Assembly (NCBI RefSeq): GCF_030867095.1
Contig: NC_081831.1
Location: 42,593,319-42,657,318, forward strand
Direction of reading: 5' to 3'
Source of the DNA: Alligator mississippiensis
Taxonomy: Eukaryota; Chordata; Crocodylia; Alligatoridae
Length of the DNA stretch: 64,000 bases
The position numbers were made by a program, and so were the translations under genes. The notes under the pieces were generated by a model. It made no database searches. It saw only the letters and a program-made list of their open reading frames with translations, and was not told where the DNA came from. Positions 14,401-21,759 of the stretch are shown here, in pieces (position 1 is the first letter of the stretch; each line of letters begins with the position of its first letter).

Positions 14401-15282
14401 CGGGGCAGGCAGACTGCAGCTGTGGGCTGGAACCAGGCCTGCGCCAGGCTCTTCTCAGGTTGGGCGCTGGGGCTGGAAGGGGCCTATGGAGGGGGCTGCA
14501 CCCACCCCAAGTTTCACCATAGCCTCCCCACAGCCCTCCTCCCAGCACTGGCACAGCCACAGCTCTTCCCAGCACATGGGTGGACGCAGGGCATTGAGCT
14601 GGGGCTGGGCTTGGGGCAGGCGGCAGTGGCACTGGGAGGGTGCTATGGGGAGGTTATGGCAAATTTGGGGTAGCTGCAGTCCCCTCCCAGCATCGCCGCC
14701 CACCCTGAACCCAGCCCCCTCCAAGAAGAGCAGCTGCAGTCCACCCAATCTGAACAGATCTAGGGGCATGTGTGTGTGCATCTGTCCACAGTGGTGCGCA
14801 CAGTGGTGGGAGCCACCCCCTCCCCGCATGAGCTGTGGCTCCGTCCCATGCCCCGCTCCAGCTGGGCAGCACCTGCCTCAGCCCCTGCTTCCTCCCTCAT
14901 TGTGGCGGTCCTTGATCTGCGTCCCCTCCGCCCATTCCTTCCTCCCTCCCCTTCCATCACACCAGTCTTACCACCTGTACGTAGCTCTCCAAGTTGTCAG
15001 GCTGCGCCCCTCACTGCCTGTGCGCTGCGCTGCAGCTGCTTGCAGGCACAGTTATTTATCGGCCAGATCAGGCCTATTTCTGATGCAGCCAATTTTCTTT
15101 GTATCGGTACTGATCTGATAACGGACCGGTGTATCAACGTACCTCTAGTCCTAAGTGAAGTTGGACACAAAGGAAAAGGAAAAGTACTTCAGAAGCACAA
15201 ACAGAAAACAGGCCTGTATATGTATGGAAAGAAAGTATGAAGACAAGACACCAGCTGGACTTGCTGCTTAGATGACAACTTG

Positions 15283-15313
<31 letters not shown>

Positions 15314-16268
15314 TGTGTGTCTCTCAACCTCAGAGCCTGATCAATTCTCAGGACCTGCTCCAACATCAAGGCTACATAAGCATGATGTCTTTAGTACATT
15401 GTATCGCCTACTCATACATGCCAACTGAGTGTCCGTGCCTGTATTGTGATTCTCCTTCACCCGCTACCTACAAAATTTTAGGCAACAGCCACTCTAATTG
15501 TCTCAAAGAGGCACATACAGCAAGAAGGGAGGGAGTCGCATTCACAGGGCACAACAGCAGCATATAAACGTCTTACCATGTTTGCCACTGAGTGCCACAT
15601 TCAGCAGTTGGCCGAGTGCATCTGGGGGTAATCCGCTCTGCAGGGCAACACTCTCCGCAGTAGCCAAGTGCTTCTGCAGCGCCCGATTCCTTCTGAGTGG
15701 GACGCGGTCTTGAACTACAAAGACAGCAAATGCATAGGGATTAACACGGCCAAAGGGCCACCAGTCACCAGCCCAGCGTCCCTGGGGTCGGTTTCTCAAA
15801 GGTGCTACTGGTGCCCAGCCCGTTAGCTGCTTTCCTGCCCCAGCCACACCTTTGCCACAGTGAGGGGGGGAGAAGGGACATATTTAAGTCACGGCTATAA
15901 ACAACACTGAGGGGCTGGCGGCAGAGGGCAGTGCTGGGGGCCACGGCCCCGAGCTGCAACACAGGGAAGCAGGTTGGAGCAGAGGAGAGCGGCCGGGCGC
16001 TGGCACTGTGGAGCCCCCCGGCTCTCTCGCAGCCCGACGAGCCCGGGAACCGCCGACAGGGAGCGGCCCGCAGGCGGGCGGGCGGGAGGAAGGGAGGGGC
16101 GGCCGCGCTCTCACCTCCCTGCAGGTAGCGCAGCGCCTGCCGCAGCTCCTCGGGGCCCGGCGGGGCCTGTGCGGGGGCCGCAGTCTGAGCCAAGCTGTCG
16201 TCGCTGCAGGCACTCTGCCCTCGCCGCACCCCGTCAGGAGCGGGCGGGCGGGGCGCGGCCGCCCTCAT
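1..16268 (-). CDS. CENPI: CENPI (centromere protein I), 5' part of gene, four coding exons
   Basis: CENP-I is a subunit of the constitutive centromere-associated network (CENP-H/I/K/M), needed for kinetochore assembly and CENP-A loading. The four exons, listed separately, splice in frame with GT-AG sites and read through residues matching vertebrate [55 protein letters not shown]. The N-terminal leader before the conserved helices is about 65 residues, short and Ala/Pro-rich, whereas I recall roughly 90 in the human protein. The start codon at 16268 was chosen because it opens the exon inside the CpG island and is in frame with the conserved part. Intron 2 is about 14.7 kb and full of transposons. 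The gene continues beyond position 1. TMEM35A lies directly upstream on the same strand, as in mammals. Confidence 0.93.
799..917 (-). CDS. CENPI: CENPI coding exon 3
   Basis: The exon is 119 bp, with acceptor TTTTCCAG and donor GTAACT. It reads [16 protein letters not shown] followed by [17 protein letters not shown]. This is clearly the CENP-I segment NAVNTRILKCMIPA...SWLCVGKCS. Its phase matches the exon ending at 15577 exactly. Confidence 0.93.
918..1713. other. CENPI intron 2, AT-rich, nothing recognised
   Basis: This is ordinary AT-rich intron between exon 3 and the solo LTR. I saw no repeat family or conserved exon. Confidence 0.6.
1719..2804 (-). mobile_element. Solo LTR, family B, with 5-bp target duplication
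   Basis: This is a GC-rich 1.09-kb block with ends TGT...ACA (read on the minus strand, TGTCCCAG...GGGTACA). It is flanked by exact AAGGC copies at 1714-1718 and 2805-2809. A sharp rise in GC against the flanks marks its borders. It shares blocks with the LTRs at 50009-50817 and 60577-61483, such as the GTGGCAGGCGAGTT-type box near the 3' end. No internal region remains, so it is a recombination product. The exact target duplication suggests moderate age at most. The 226-codon open frame inside it is a composition artefact. Confidence 0.8.
3160..5073 (+). mobile_element. CR1 LINE, 5'-truncated and decayed
   Basis: This is a reverse-transcriptase part of CR1 ORF2. Visible blocks include [51 protein letters not shown] and YLDFQKAF. 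It ends with the CR1 3' tail (GAGGTCCCTTCCAGCC...CTATGAATT). It is split into several frames, with a deletion around the catalytic region ([14 protein letters not shown] replaces the usual GVPQG...FADD span). A small inverted duplication lies near 4230-4275. It is an old, inactive copy inside CENPI intron 2. Confidence 0.9.
5097..5416. mobile_element. Non-autonomous hAT-type element with 8-bp target duplication
   Basis: The ends CAGGGGTGTCAAAC and TTTGATACTCAGG form an imperfect terminal inverted repeat. Exact CTTTATAG copies flank it (5089-5096 and 5417-5424), an 8-bp duplication typical of hAT. No coding capacity. It inserted just past the CR1 tail. Confidence 0.75.
5425..6430. other. Intron segment with a 32-bp tandem repeat, otherwise unassigned
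   Basis: At 5816-5890 a 32-bp unit starting CTGTGCTGGCCCC and ending in ATAAAAACCTGCC occurs about 2.3 times in direct order. The surrounding 5600-6350 is GC-rich and probably belongs to an unrecognised non-autonomous element. I could not define its ends. Confidence 0.45.
6470..7540. mobile_element. GC-rich foldback element (probable non-autonomous DNA transposon)
   Basis: The interior holds a long imperfect palindrome. The stretch around 6815-6900 (GCCATGTGGCTTCAGGCAGC ... GCAGGGACC-like end) is matched in inverse by 7013-7110. This is the same architecture as the better-delimited MITEs at 14057, 56429 and 63003. Terminal repeats and target duplication were not found, so the borders are approximate. 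The several 70-208-codon frames here are palindrome artefacts. Confidence 0.45.
7791..8569 (+). mobile_element. Probable solo LTR of an endogenous retrovirus
   Basis: It starts TGTTAACAAG and ends GTAGCCAACA. A TATA-like GATAAAAGG sits near 8216 and an AATAAA polyadenylation signal near 8521, about 50 bp before the end. This is the U3-R-U5 layout of a retroviral LTR. A (TG)n tract lies in its R/U5 part. No internal virus sequence was seen next to it. No clear target duplication was found, so the borders are tentative. It is a fossil solo LTR. Confidence 0.5.
8407..8466. repeat. (TG)n / (TGCG)n microsatellite
   Basis: About 21 TG units are followed by about five TGCG units, inside the LTR-like block. 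Confidence 0.95.
8720..10579 (+). mobile_element. CR1 LINE, 5'-truncated
   Basis: This is a CR1 ORF2 fragment with recognisable reverse-transcriptase blocks: [50 protein letters not shown] and an intact FADDTKL catalytic box. It ends in the CR1 3' tail (GGTCCCTTCCAACCC...CTGTGAATT). Several frameshifts and stops interrupt it. It belongs to the same subfamily as the copies at 26755 and 41160. It lies in CENPI intron 2, in the plus orientation, antisense to the gene. Confidence 0.92.
10580..10990. other. Intron spacer, nothing recognised
   Basis: This is AT-rich sequence between a CR1 tail and a hAT-like element. No feature was identified. Confidence 0.5.
10991..13805. mobile_element. GC-rich hAT-like element, right end missing, with a second element nested inside
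   Basis: The left end CAGGGATGGGCAATTATTT matches that of the element at 39996 (CAGGGGTGGGCAATTATTT). Interior blocks around 13300-13760 match 40740-41145 and 44240-44330. The expected right terminus was not found and the similarity fades near 13805. The element carries long GC-rich frames on both strands (up to 329 codons) but no transposase motif, so I regard it as non-autonomous. Confidence 0.6.
11229..12256. mobile_element. Nested non-autonomous hAT-type element with internal palindrome
   Basis: The ends CAATGGTCCAACC and GTTGGACAAGCCTG form a terminal inverted repeat of the known CAGGCTTGTCCAAC type. The interior has a near-perfect inverted repeat: arms at about 11606-11690 and 11705-11803, both containing the GTGTGCTGCTCGG / CACACGGCTCTGCCGC-type core. 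It lies inside the larger hAT-like block. A target duplication was not resolved. Confidence 0.55.
13806..14048. other. Intron spacer, nothing recognised
   Basis: This is short AT-rich intron sequence between two mobile elements. Confidence 0.5.
14057..15147. mobile_element. GC-rich foldback hAT-type MITE
   Basis: The left end TAGGGGTGCACCAATAG and right end (read inward) TAGAGGTACGTTGATACACC form the terminal repeat. Flanks ATCTTAAG (14049-14056) and GTCCTAAG (15148-15155) are a decayed 8-bp duplication. Subterminal stretches repeat the pattern GATACTGATCCGAT on both sides. The interior (about 14170-14330 against 14800-14960) is a long inverted repeat. No transposase. The long frames (up to 314 codons) are composition artefacts. 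Confidence 0.65.
15281..15320. repeat. (TG)n microsatellite
   Basis: This is a short TG/CG-containing simple repeat in CENPI intron 2. Confidence 0.9.
15577..15714 (-). CDS. CENPI: CENPI coding exon 2
   Basis: The exon is 138 bp, with acceptor TTTGTAG and donor GTAAGA. It encodes [15 protein letters not shown] followed by a helix ending [10 protein letters not shown]. This matches the human segment KTLEKHLKTVENVAW...LLNIALSGKFG. Confidence 0.92.
16115..16268 (-). CDS. CENPI: CENPI coding exon 1
   Basis: It has 51 codons plus one base, starting at [10 protein letters not shown] and ending [11 protein letters not shown], followed by a GTGAGA donor. The leader is Ala/Pro-rich, and conservation with mammals begins only near the exon end. 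The last base joins the next exon to make a Val codon. Confidence 0.88.
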
Positions 16269-16364
16269 CCGCCAGCAAGGAGCCGCGGCGCTGGGACTAG
16301 CGGCCCGACACCGCTATTTCTCGGCTCCTAACCGCCCGGCAGTTCAAACCTCCGCGCCACGCCC

Positions 16365-16376
16365 CGCGCATGCGCG
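16365..16376. promoter_or_regulatory. NRF1 binding site
   Basis: CGCGCATGCGCG fits the NRF1 palindrome (YGCGCAYGCGCR) with no mismatch. It lies about 100 bp upstream of the CENPI start codon. NRF1 sites are common in promoters of housekeeping and cell-cycle genes. Confidence 0.75.
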
Positions 16377-16390
16377 CCACGCTCTCGGGG

Positions 16391-16395
16391 ATTGG
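16391..16395 (-). promoter_or_regulatory. CCAAT box (NF-Y type)
   Basis: ATTGG on the plus strand reads CCAAT on the coding strand of CENPI, about 125 bp upstream of the ATG and next to the NRF1 site. This is the usual NF-Y spacing for a cell-cycle gene promoter. Confidence 0.6.
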
Positions 16396-17099
16396 TCGGG
16401 ACCATGACAAAGGGCTTCCAGCATCACGGTTGGTTGTGAGCATGCGCCGTCCTTCCCTGGGCCAGGGACGACAGTCGGGGGACCGTGTGACGCTTCTACG
16501 TATGAGCACTGGGACGGTTGAGGGCTGTTTCTGAGCCCCGCGCATGCTCAGTTCTGTGGCAAGGCTGGTCGGTTTGGGCGTCGGGGAGGGGAGAGAGGCT
16601 GGCATATCCGGCTCAGGCCGCGGGCTCCCACTGGCGGGCGGAGGCCGGCAGGAGGCTGAACCTGCTTCGCCGGGGCCCGCGCTCGGCCCGCCCCGTAGAC
16701 CCCGGGGTCCCGCCGCGCCCTGTGCTGGCCTGCCGTCGGGCAGAGCCGTGGGGTTTGTACGTGCAGGGCAGGGCAAGAGACCCGGACCACCCTCAGCAGC
16801 GGGCAGCGCTTTGGGCGACTCCGAGGGCCGCGGGGTTGGCATCCTGCCCGGAGCCCGTCTGCAGGGCAAAGGGCCCCTGCCGCGTGGGGGATGCTCCACC
16901 CCGCCAGGCTCGGACAAGGGCCCAGGCCGTGCTGCTGGAGGACGGGCGCGAACTGGCGCGGGGTTGCGGGCGTCCGTGTCTGCCCGATGGTGGAGGTGCT
17001 GCCAACCTTGCCTTCCTGACTACCGGCGCGGGGCCCTCGCAACAAAAGCTCCGCTGCTGTCGCTCCGGGCCCGGTGATGCTGCTGGGTGGTTTATTCTC

Positions 17100-17960
17100 C
17101 GTCAGACACTACCTGATACGTTTGAGGACTGAATTTCCCCAGCCACAATCCTGCCTGCATGGGAGAGTCCTGGGCAGAGTAGATGTGTCCTTGAGTCAAG
17201 AGAAGAATTAGCCTCTGCCACAACGTTTTCCTCCAAATTTCAAAAAGTTTATTTTCATGAATAATTAAGAAAACCAAAGGGGAAACGTGGACAAGCAGCA
17301 AAAACCACAACAGAATTAAAAGATAAAATGCTCTCCCGTGCTGCCATTCATAGTGTTTTCAGTATAACACAGAGAATCGGGCTCCTGAGACAGGTCTGCT
17401 CCCCTAGCTCACTGCAGCCCAGGGTGGAATGGGGAATAAGGCTTCTGAACAGCTTCGGGCCCCGTGCCCCATTACAACAGTGGATGATTCTGTCAAATCT
17501 CTCTAACTAGTTGGAAGAAAGGGGATTTTATTTTTGAAGGAAGAGGTTACCACAGTTTGAGGGCAACAGGCACGTCTTGGGAACACCAGGGTTTATTACT
17601 GGGCACAAACAATTCTTTGAACAATGCTAACCCATGCCCCCTCAACAGGAATCCTTATTCTTCGCTGAGAGGGGGAAGGCATACAACTATGCTAAGTGGG
17701 AAAAATAGTTTTATTCCCAAATTCATTCACACATTTTTAGACCCTGTACAAAATGTGGACAAAGAATGGGGTCAGAGACCCTTTTTTCCCTCCAAGACCA
17801 GTCTGCTGCAAGACTGTCACAGGCAGTTCAGAGTAGGGGTCCCTCCTTGAAGATAACACAAGACTTAATATGGTACATTTCTCCCCTCAACTAATTAAAA
17901 GAAAACTCTGTATTTGGGAATAGGAGAGAGGGCAGTTCTCCAAGCTAGTGTTTAGCCTAC
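17100..17960. other. CENPI-TMEM35A intergenic spacer
   Basis: This AT-rich sequence lies between the CpG island and the TMEM35A 3' end. It probably includes TMEM35A 3' UTR towards its right end, since that gene's stop codon is at 18148. No other feature was seen. Confidence 0.5.
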
Positions 17961-17961
17961 T

Positions 17962-18023
17962 GTCTCTGGGTATGTCTACATTGTGGTCCCAGAAATAGCC
18001 GCAGTGTAGGGTAGACATAACCG
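17962..18023. repeat. Short MITE remnant with TATGTCTAC termini
   Basis: GGGTATGTCTACATTG at one end and GTAGGGTAGACATAACC at the other form a short inverted repeat around a CAGTGTAG core. This is the shape of a small internally deleted DNA transposon. It lies in the TMEM35A 3' UTR or just beyond. Confidence 0.5.
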
Positions 18024-18147
18024 GTGTCTCAGCCCCGAAAGTTATCTTTTAAACAACAAATAAAATCAAATACATAATAGGAAAAAACTGAAATCTTTCT
18101 GGGTGTTTTTGGGGACAGCTGCCTCATGGGTCCTCAAATGCACTCTA

Positions 18148-18534
18148 CTAGGACACCTTCACTTTGCCTTTCTCAGGACCTGCCTCATGGGCAACAGGCT
18201 GCTCATCACCATTCACTGACAGGATCCTCTTCTCAGGTGGCTGCTCCTCAGGCTGGCGGGCTATCAGTAGGCGGCAAGTCAGCAGGATCCCAAAGACTAG
18301 TGCATGGGCATAGCGCTTGAGTGGGTCACCTACTAATTGGTGGAAAAAGAGCACAGCCAGGACAAGCAGCAGCAGGAGGAAGTTGGCCACATCCTTGGGC
18401 CGACCAGGCACCAGTGTCATGACAATGCCACATGCCACTTCCAGGGCACCAATACTCTTGCGGAGAAGGATAGAGCTGATTCCCATCTTCTTTAGCATGG
18501 GGAGAGCCCGGACGTAGCTTTTGTAGGCTCGTTT
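18148..18534 (-). CDS. TMEM35A: TMEM35A coding exon 2 with stop
   Basis: Acceptor GATTCCAG is followed by [18 protein letters not shown], the remaining membrane segments, the conserved [19 protein letters not shown] stretch and the final KVKVS stop. It has 128 codons plus stop. Confidence 0.96.
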   Translation of the reverse strand, partial: KRAYKSYVRALPMLKKMGISSILLRKSIGALEVACGIVMTLVPGRPKDVANFLLLLLVLAVLFFHQLVGDPLKRYAHALVFGILLTCRLLIARQPEEQPPEKRILSVNGDEQPVAHEAGPEKGKVKVS

Positions 18535-21500
18535 CTGGAATCAAACGGTAATAGTATAGCATGGCTTATATGGGACAGTAGAAGGTAGAAAGGTAAAATA
18601 CACCTGACATTTCATCCCATAGGATCACAAAGGATCTTACTAAGTTAGATTGATACGCTAACTGTCCATGATCTGGAATGATATATGTGGTAGATGTTTA
18701 ACATCATCAGGAGGGGACCTAGTTTCATAGTAGCTAGGGTCAGGAGGGACCTGAACAGATCATCTAGCCTGACCCCCTGCCACAGGCAGGAATGAATGCT
18801 GGGTTCACACCTGTTGGAATGATGTTCCTATTCACTGCAGTTCTCCAGATCCATTTTCATAGTCTCCTTTTTCCTAACTGGGAAACAATTATTTGAAAAA
18901 GGAACACAAGGCAGCAACTGTTCATCAAGGTCAGAGCTGGCTGAGAGAATGCACTGCATATAGTCTAAGGAAAGGAATTACTGAGCTCTGAAGATGCTAC
19001 TCCTAATATTGCCAGAGCTGGGTTGTTAGAAAAATATATCTTCAAACTTGACATGCCCTTTATAATTAAAGAACAGCTCCTGAATAATGCAACCTTGTCC
19101 CTGGGGAGCTAAGGGGCAAAGTCAAAACAAAGATGCCTCATGAGTCTCAAACCCAGAAACTCCCAGGATTTTAGTTTCATACACAGTGCACACTTAGTAT
19201 AGTTAAGGTAGATTAGCCAGACCAAAATCTTTCCAGCTATACCCTCCTTTATGATTTATTTTCTCCAAAAAAATGGTATTTTTTATCCTTGTTCTGTGAC
19301 TTATGCTGGACTTAAAAACAATACAGTTGCCAGAATCAACATTCTTGGAAAGACGCATTTAAGAGCCATTTACCCTTCCTCTCTACAAACAATCAAGCAT
19401 GACCATTCCAACCTGGATACACTGGGAATATTTCCTTCATAAGTATATTTCAATTATTTTTTGAGTTTCAATGAGACCCATGGATTATTAATCACACCTA
19501 AAACTACTTTCAGTTTCACAAGAACAGCAACCACATATATTCCTGCCACACATAACTCATATTGTCTTCCACTTTCTGAGGGGTAAGAAAATGGCAGCCT
19601 CAGATCAGATAATCCAGCTCATTCAGATCTAATATGAGCTCACCAAAATGGCCAGTACAAATCAGTGACTAAACCAATTTGTTAATATACATGTTCAATG
19701 GTATTTGAGAAACAGGACAATAAACACGACAATAAAATCCGGTTAGGGAGGCAGTAACTTTCCCCTTTGCAAAGTTTGCTACTTCCTTCTAAGAGCAGTG
19801 GTGATAGGTTTCACATTTTCCTGAAAGCTAGAAAAATGCCACTCTGTTTTTTATTCTTTCTGTTCTTTACATATATTAGTATTTCTGCTCTGAATCAACA
19901 TTGTAAGGATGTTTAATGTAGGTTTCAAATGAAAGCTTTGCTAATGAAACCTCTTTCCAAAGCAGCATTAAAATATTGGTTGTAAATTAAATTGGTTGAA
20001 ATGAGAATTGGTTGAAAATGAAACATATTAGTAGTATGCTCTACTCACTTGCTATTTTGAATGCCACAATACATTAGTGTTTATATTCTTTACTGGATTA
20101 AATGAGAAGTGCCTATTTCAGCATTGTAAATAGCTAACATTGATTCTCCATTAGTTAGGATTAGGGAGCAGGGGTCTATATTCATCAAGCATCAGGATCT
20201 ATGTTGTCTCCAAACAGAGAACATCATAGTGTACAGCACGGTAATAACTATTAAGGCTTAGTGAATCACTGGCACATTATTTACCACATTATGTTACTTA
20301 CAAGCTTTTTGGTGTCTAGTGCTTAAGAGCCTCAGTTTCCTCTCTTGTAAAATGGAGATAATTCCTACCCAGGGATATTTTGGCACCTAATTAAATTATT
20401 GTAATGCAGGGAAGGCACTGAAGTAGAACAAAGTATTTTTATAACAATCAAGGATTTTGCAGTTAGTTTAAACTCTCTTTTTTTTTCCTGACTGTTACTT
20501 AAGGACATCATCCCAGCTTGAGAACCCTGGCACCTGGATGTGTTCTCCTTCCTGTCACCAAGCCATCTTTTCATACCCTTTCTCTCAAGACAATCATTGT
20601 GTGGGTACAGGCAAGGCCATGGGGATGCAGATGTTATGCGAGAGCTAGGGGAAGGCACTGGGCAGGTGTACAGAAGGGAGAGCATAGAATGTGCTAGAAG
20701 CTTCCACCATTGTTTCTCAGGGATCCTAAGAATCCTAGCAATCCCTTCTAGCCGTTTCAACCAAGAGAGAGTGAGTGGAACGTAAAGACATGGTAGATGA
20801 AGTTAAACATGGGGGACAATTACACTGACTGCCTGTAGCTCCTGGCAGGTGAATTCTGCAGCAGCTTTGGCCCTGGGCAGAAGAGGGAAGGGAACTCACT
20901 GACAAGACAGATCGTGAAGTGCTTTATCTCTGCTTTCCTCTTGCAGACCCTTCCCCATGCCACGCAAAGACAGCCAGCCTCACTCCCTAAGCTAATGGGA
21001 ATAACAATAATAAGAATTTGTCCTACAAAGGCCCAAGCGCTTTATAGGCGCTCATTAATCCTTGGGCAGCCCAGGGTGGCAGGCACATCCTATATCATTA
21101 TCCCCCTTCTTGAGGCACAGATCATTTAAGGACTCTGTCTAGCTTTCCAAGTAGTCACATTCCTCCCCCAGCCCAAGCCCATTTATATCTTGTCAGGGGA
21201 GCAGAAATACTCCTCCCTGTGCCAGGCCAGGCAGGCAGTCCTTTCAGCTCCTGCAGTTCAGGGAGCAGCATCTCCCCTTTGCAGAGGGGCGGCTGCTCTC
21301 CCATCCCCGTTGCTCTGTCCTTCCTCCACTGTCTCCCTTGTTATTTACCACAGGCTACTCTAGAAATGAGCTCTAATAGAATATGGACCAAGGACTGGCA
21401 GGATTTACCTCAGCAGCTGAGATTTGCCTGTTTCTTTGTGCCCACCAAATAAGGAGCACCGGGAGCTAGCTTCATGCTGCCCTCTCCCCTCCCTTCTCCC

Positions 21501-21759
21501 GTCCTCCAGAGCAGCTGCTGCCTGCAGAACCCCGGCAGGTGCTTCCCTGCATGGCTGCTCCTGCTGCAAGGTTGTGGGGAAGAGAAATGCAGCCCGCTGA
21601 GAGCCTGTGTCCCTTCATTGCTGCAGCTGCTGTACTCACCATCTCGTTGTAGGCATCTTTACTGAGCCTTGGGGTCAATTTGATGGTTCCCATGAAGACA
21701 AAAAAGAGCCCCAGAGCCACAGAGAGAGCAACAATGGTTATCGTCCTGGGAGATGCCAT
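18148..21759 (-). CDS. TMEM35A: TMEM35A / NACHO, complete two-exon coding gene
   Basis: TMEM35A (NACHO) is an ER-resident multi-pass membrane chaperone that promotes assembly and surface delivery of neuronal nicotinic acetylcholine receptors. The two coding exons (21640-21759 and 18148-18534) join in phase 0 to give 168 residues, against 167 as I recall for human. The N-terminus [18 protein letters not shown] starts a first hydrophobic segment. The central [17 protein letters not shown] and the [19 protein letters not shown] stretch are nearly unchanged from mammals. The C-terminus ends KVKVS, and only the tail before it is variable. The start was chosen as the Met of the conserved MASPRT, not an in-frame Met 16 codons upstream. 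The intron of 3.1 kb holds a CR1 scrap and MIRs. The sequence gives every sign of a working gene under strong constraint. Confidence 0.96.
18722..18800 (-). mobile_element. CR1 LINE 3'-end fragment
   Basis: Read on the minus strand it matches the 3' end of the CR1 at 27990-28068 (CCTGTGGCAGGGGGTCAGGC, then TCCCTCCTGACCCTAGCTAC). It lies in the TMEM35A intron. Confidence 0.85.
18801..20315. other. TMEM35A intron, nothing recognised
   Basis: This is AT-rich intron sequence. No exon, repeat family or structured element was identified. Confidence 0.5.
20320..20400 (+). repeat. MIR SINE (old)
   Basis: CCTCAGTTTCCTCTCTTGTA followed by AAATGGAGATAATTCCTACC is the 3' half of the MIR consensus with a few changes. 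It is an ancient amniote-wide SINE in the TMEM35A intron. Confidence 0.85.
21000..21126 (-). repeat. MIR SINE (old)
   Basis: Read on the minus strand it follows the MIR 3' half: AGGCACAG...GGGGATAATGATATAGGATG, GCCTGCCA, then GAGCGCCTATAAAGCGCTTGG. It is old and diverged. Confidence 0.75.
21640..21759 (-). CDS. TMEM35A: TMEM35A coding exon 1
   Basis: Forty codons run from [10 protein letters not shown] to [10 protein letters not shown], with donor GTGAGT directly after the Met codon. They include the first membrane segment. Confidence 0.95.

Larger units (their letters stand above)
15940..17080. promoter_or_regulatory. CpG island covering the CENPI promoter
   Basis: This is a dense CpG, high-GC block over and upstream of CENPI exon 1, in otherwise AT-richer surroundings. 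It contains an NRF1 site and an inverted CCAAT box within about 130 bp of the start codon, and a second GCATGCGC-type motif near 16440. Open frames of 165-206 codons here, on both strands, are ordinary by-products of GC-rich sequence. Confidence 0.85.

Noticed and set aside
14174-15118. 314-codon plus-strand frame
   Set aside because: It is inside the foldback MITE 14057-15147, with matching open frames on the opposite strand.
16297-17132. Frames of 165-206 codons on both strands upstream of CENPI, considered as a divergent gene
   Set aside because: CpG-island composition opens all frames. No splice site leads to recognisable coding sequence, and no known neighbour gene fits.
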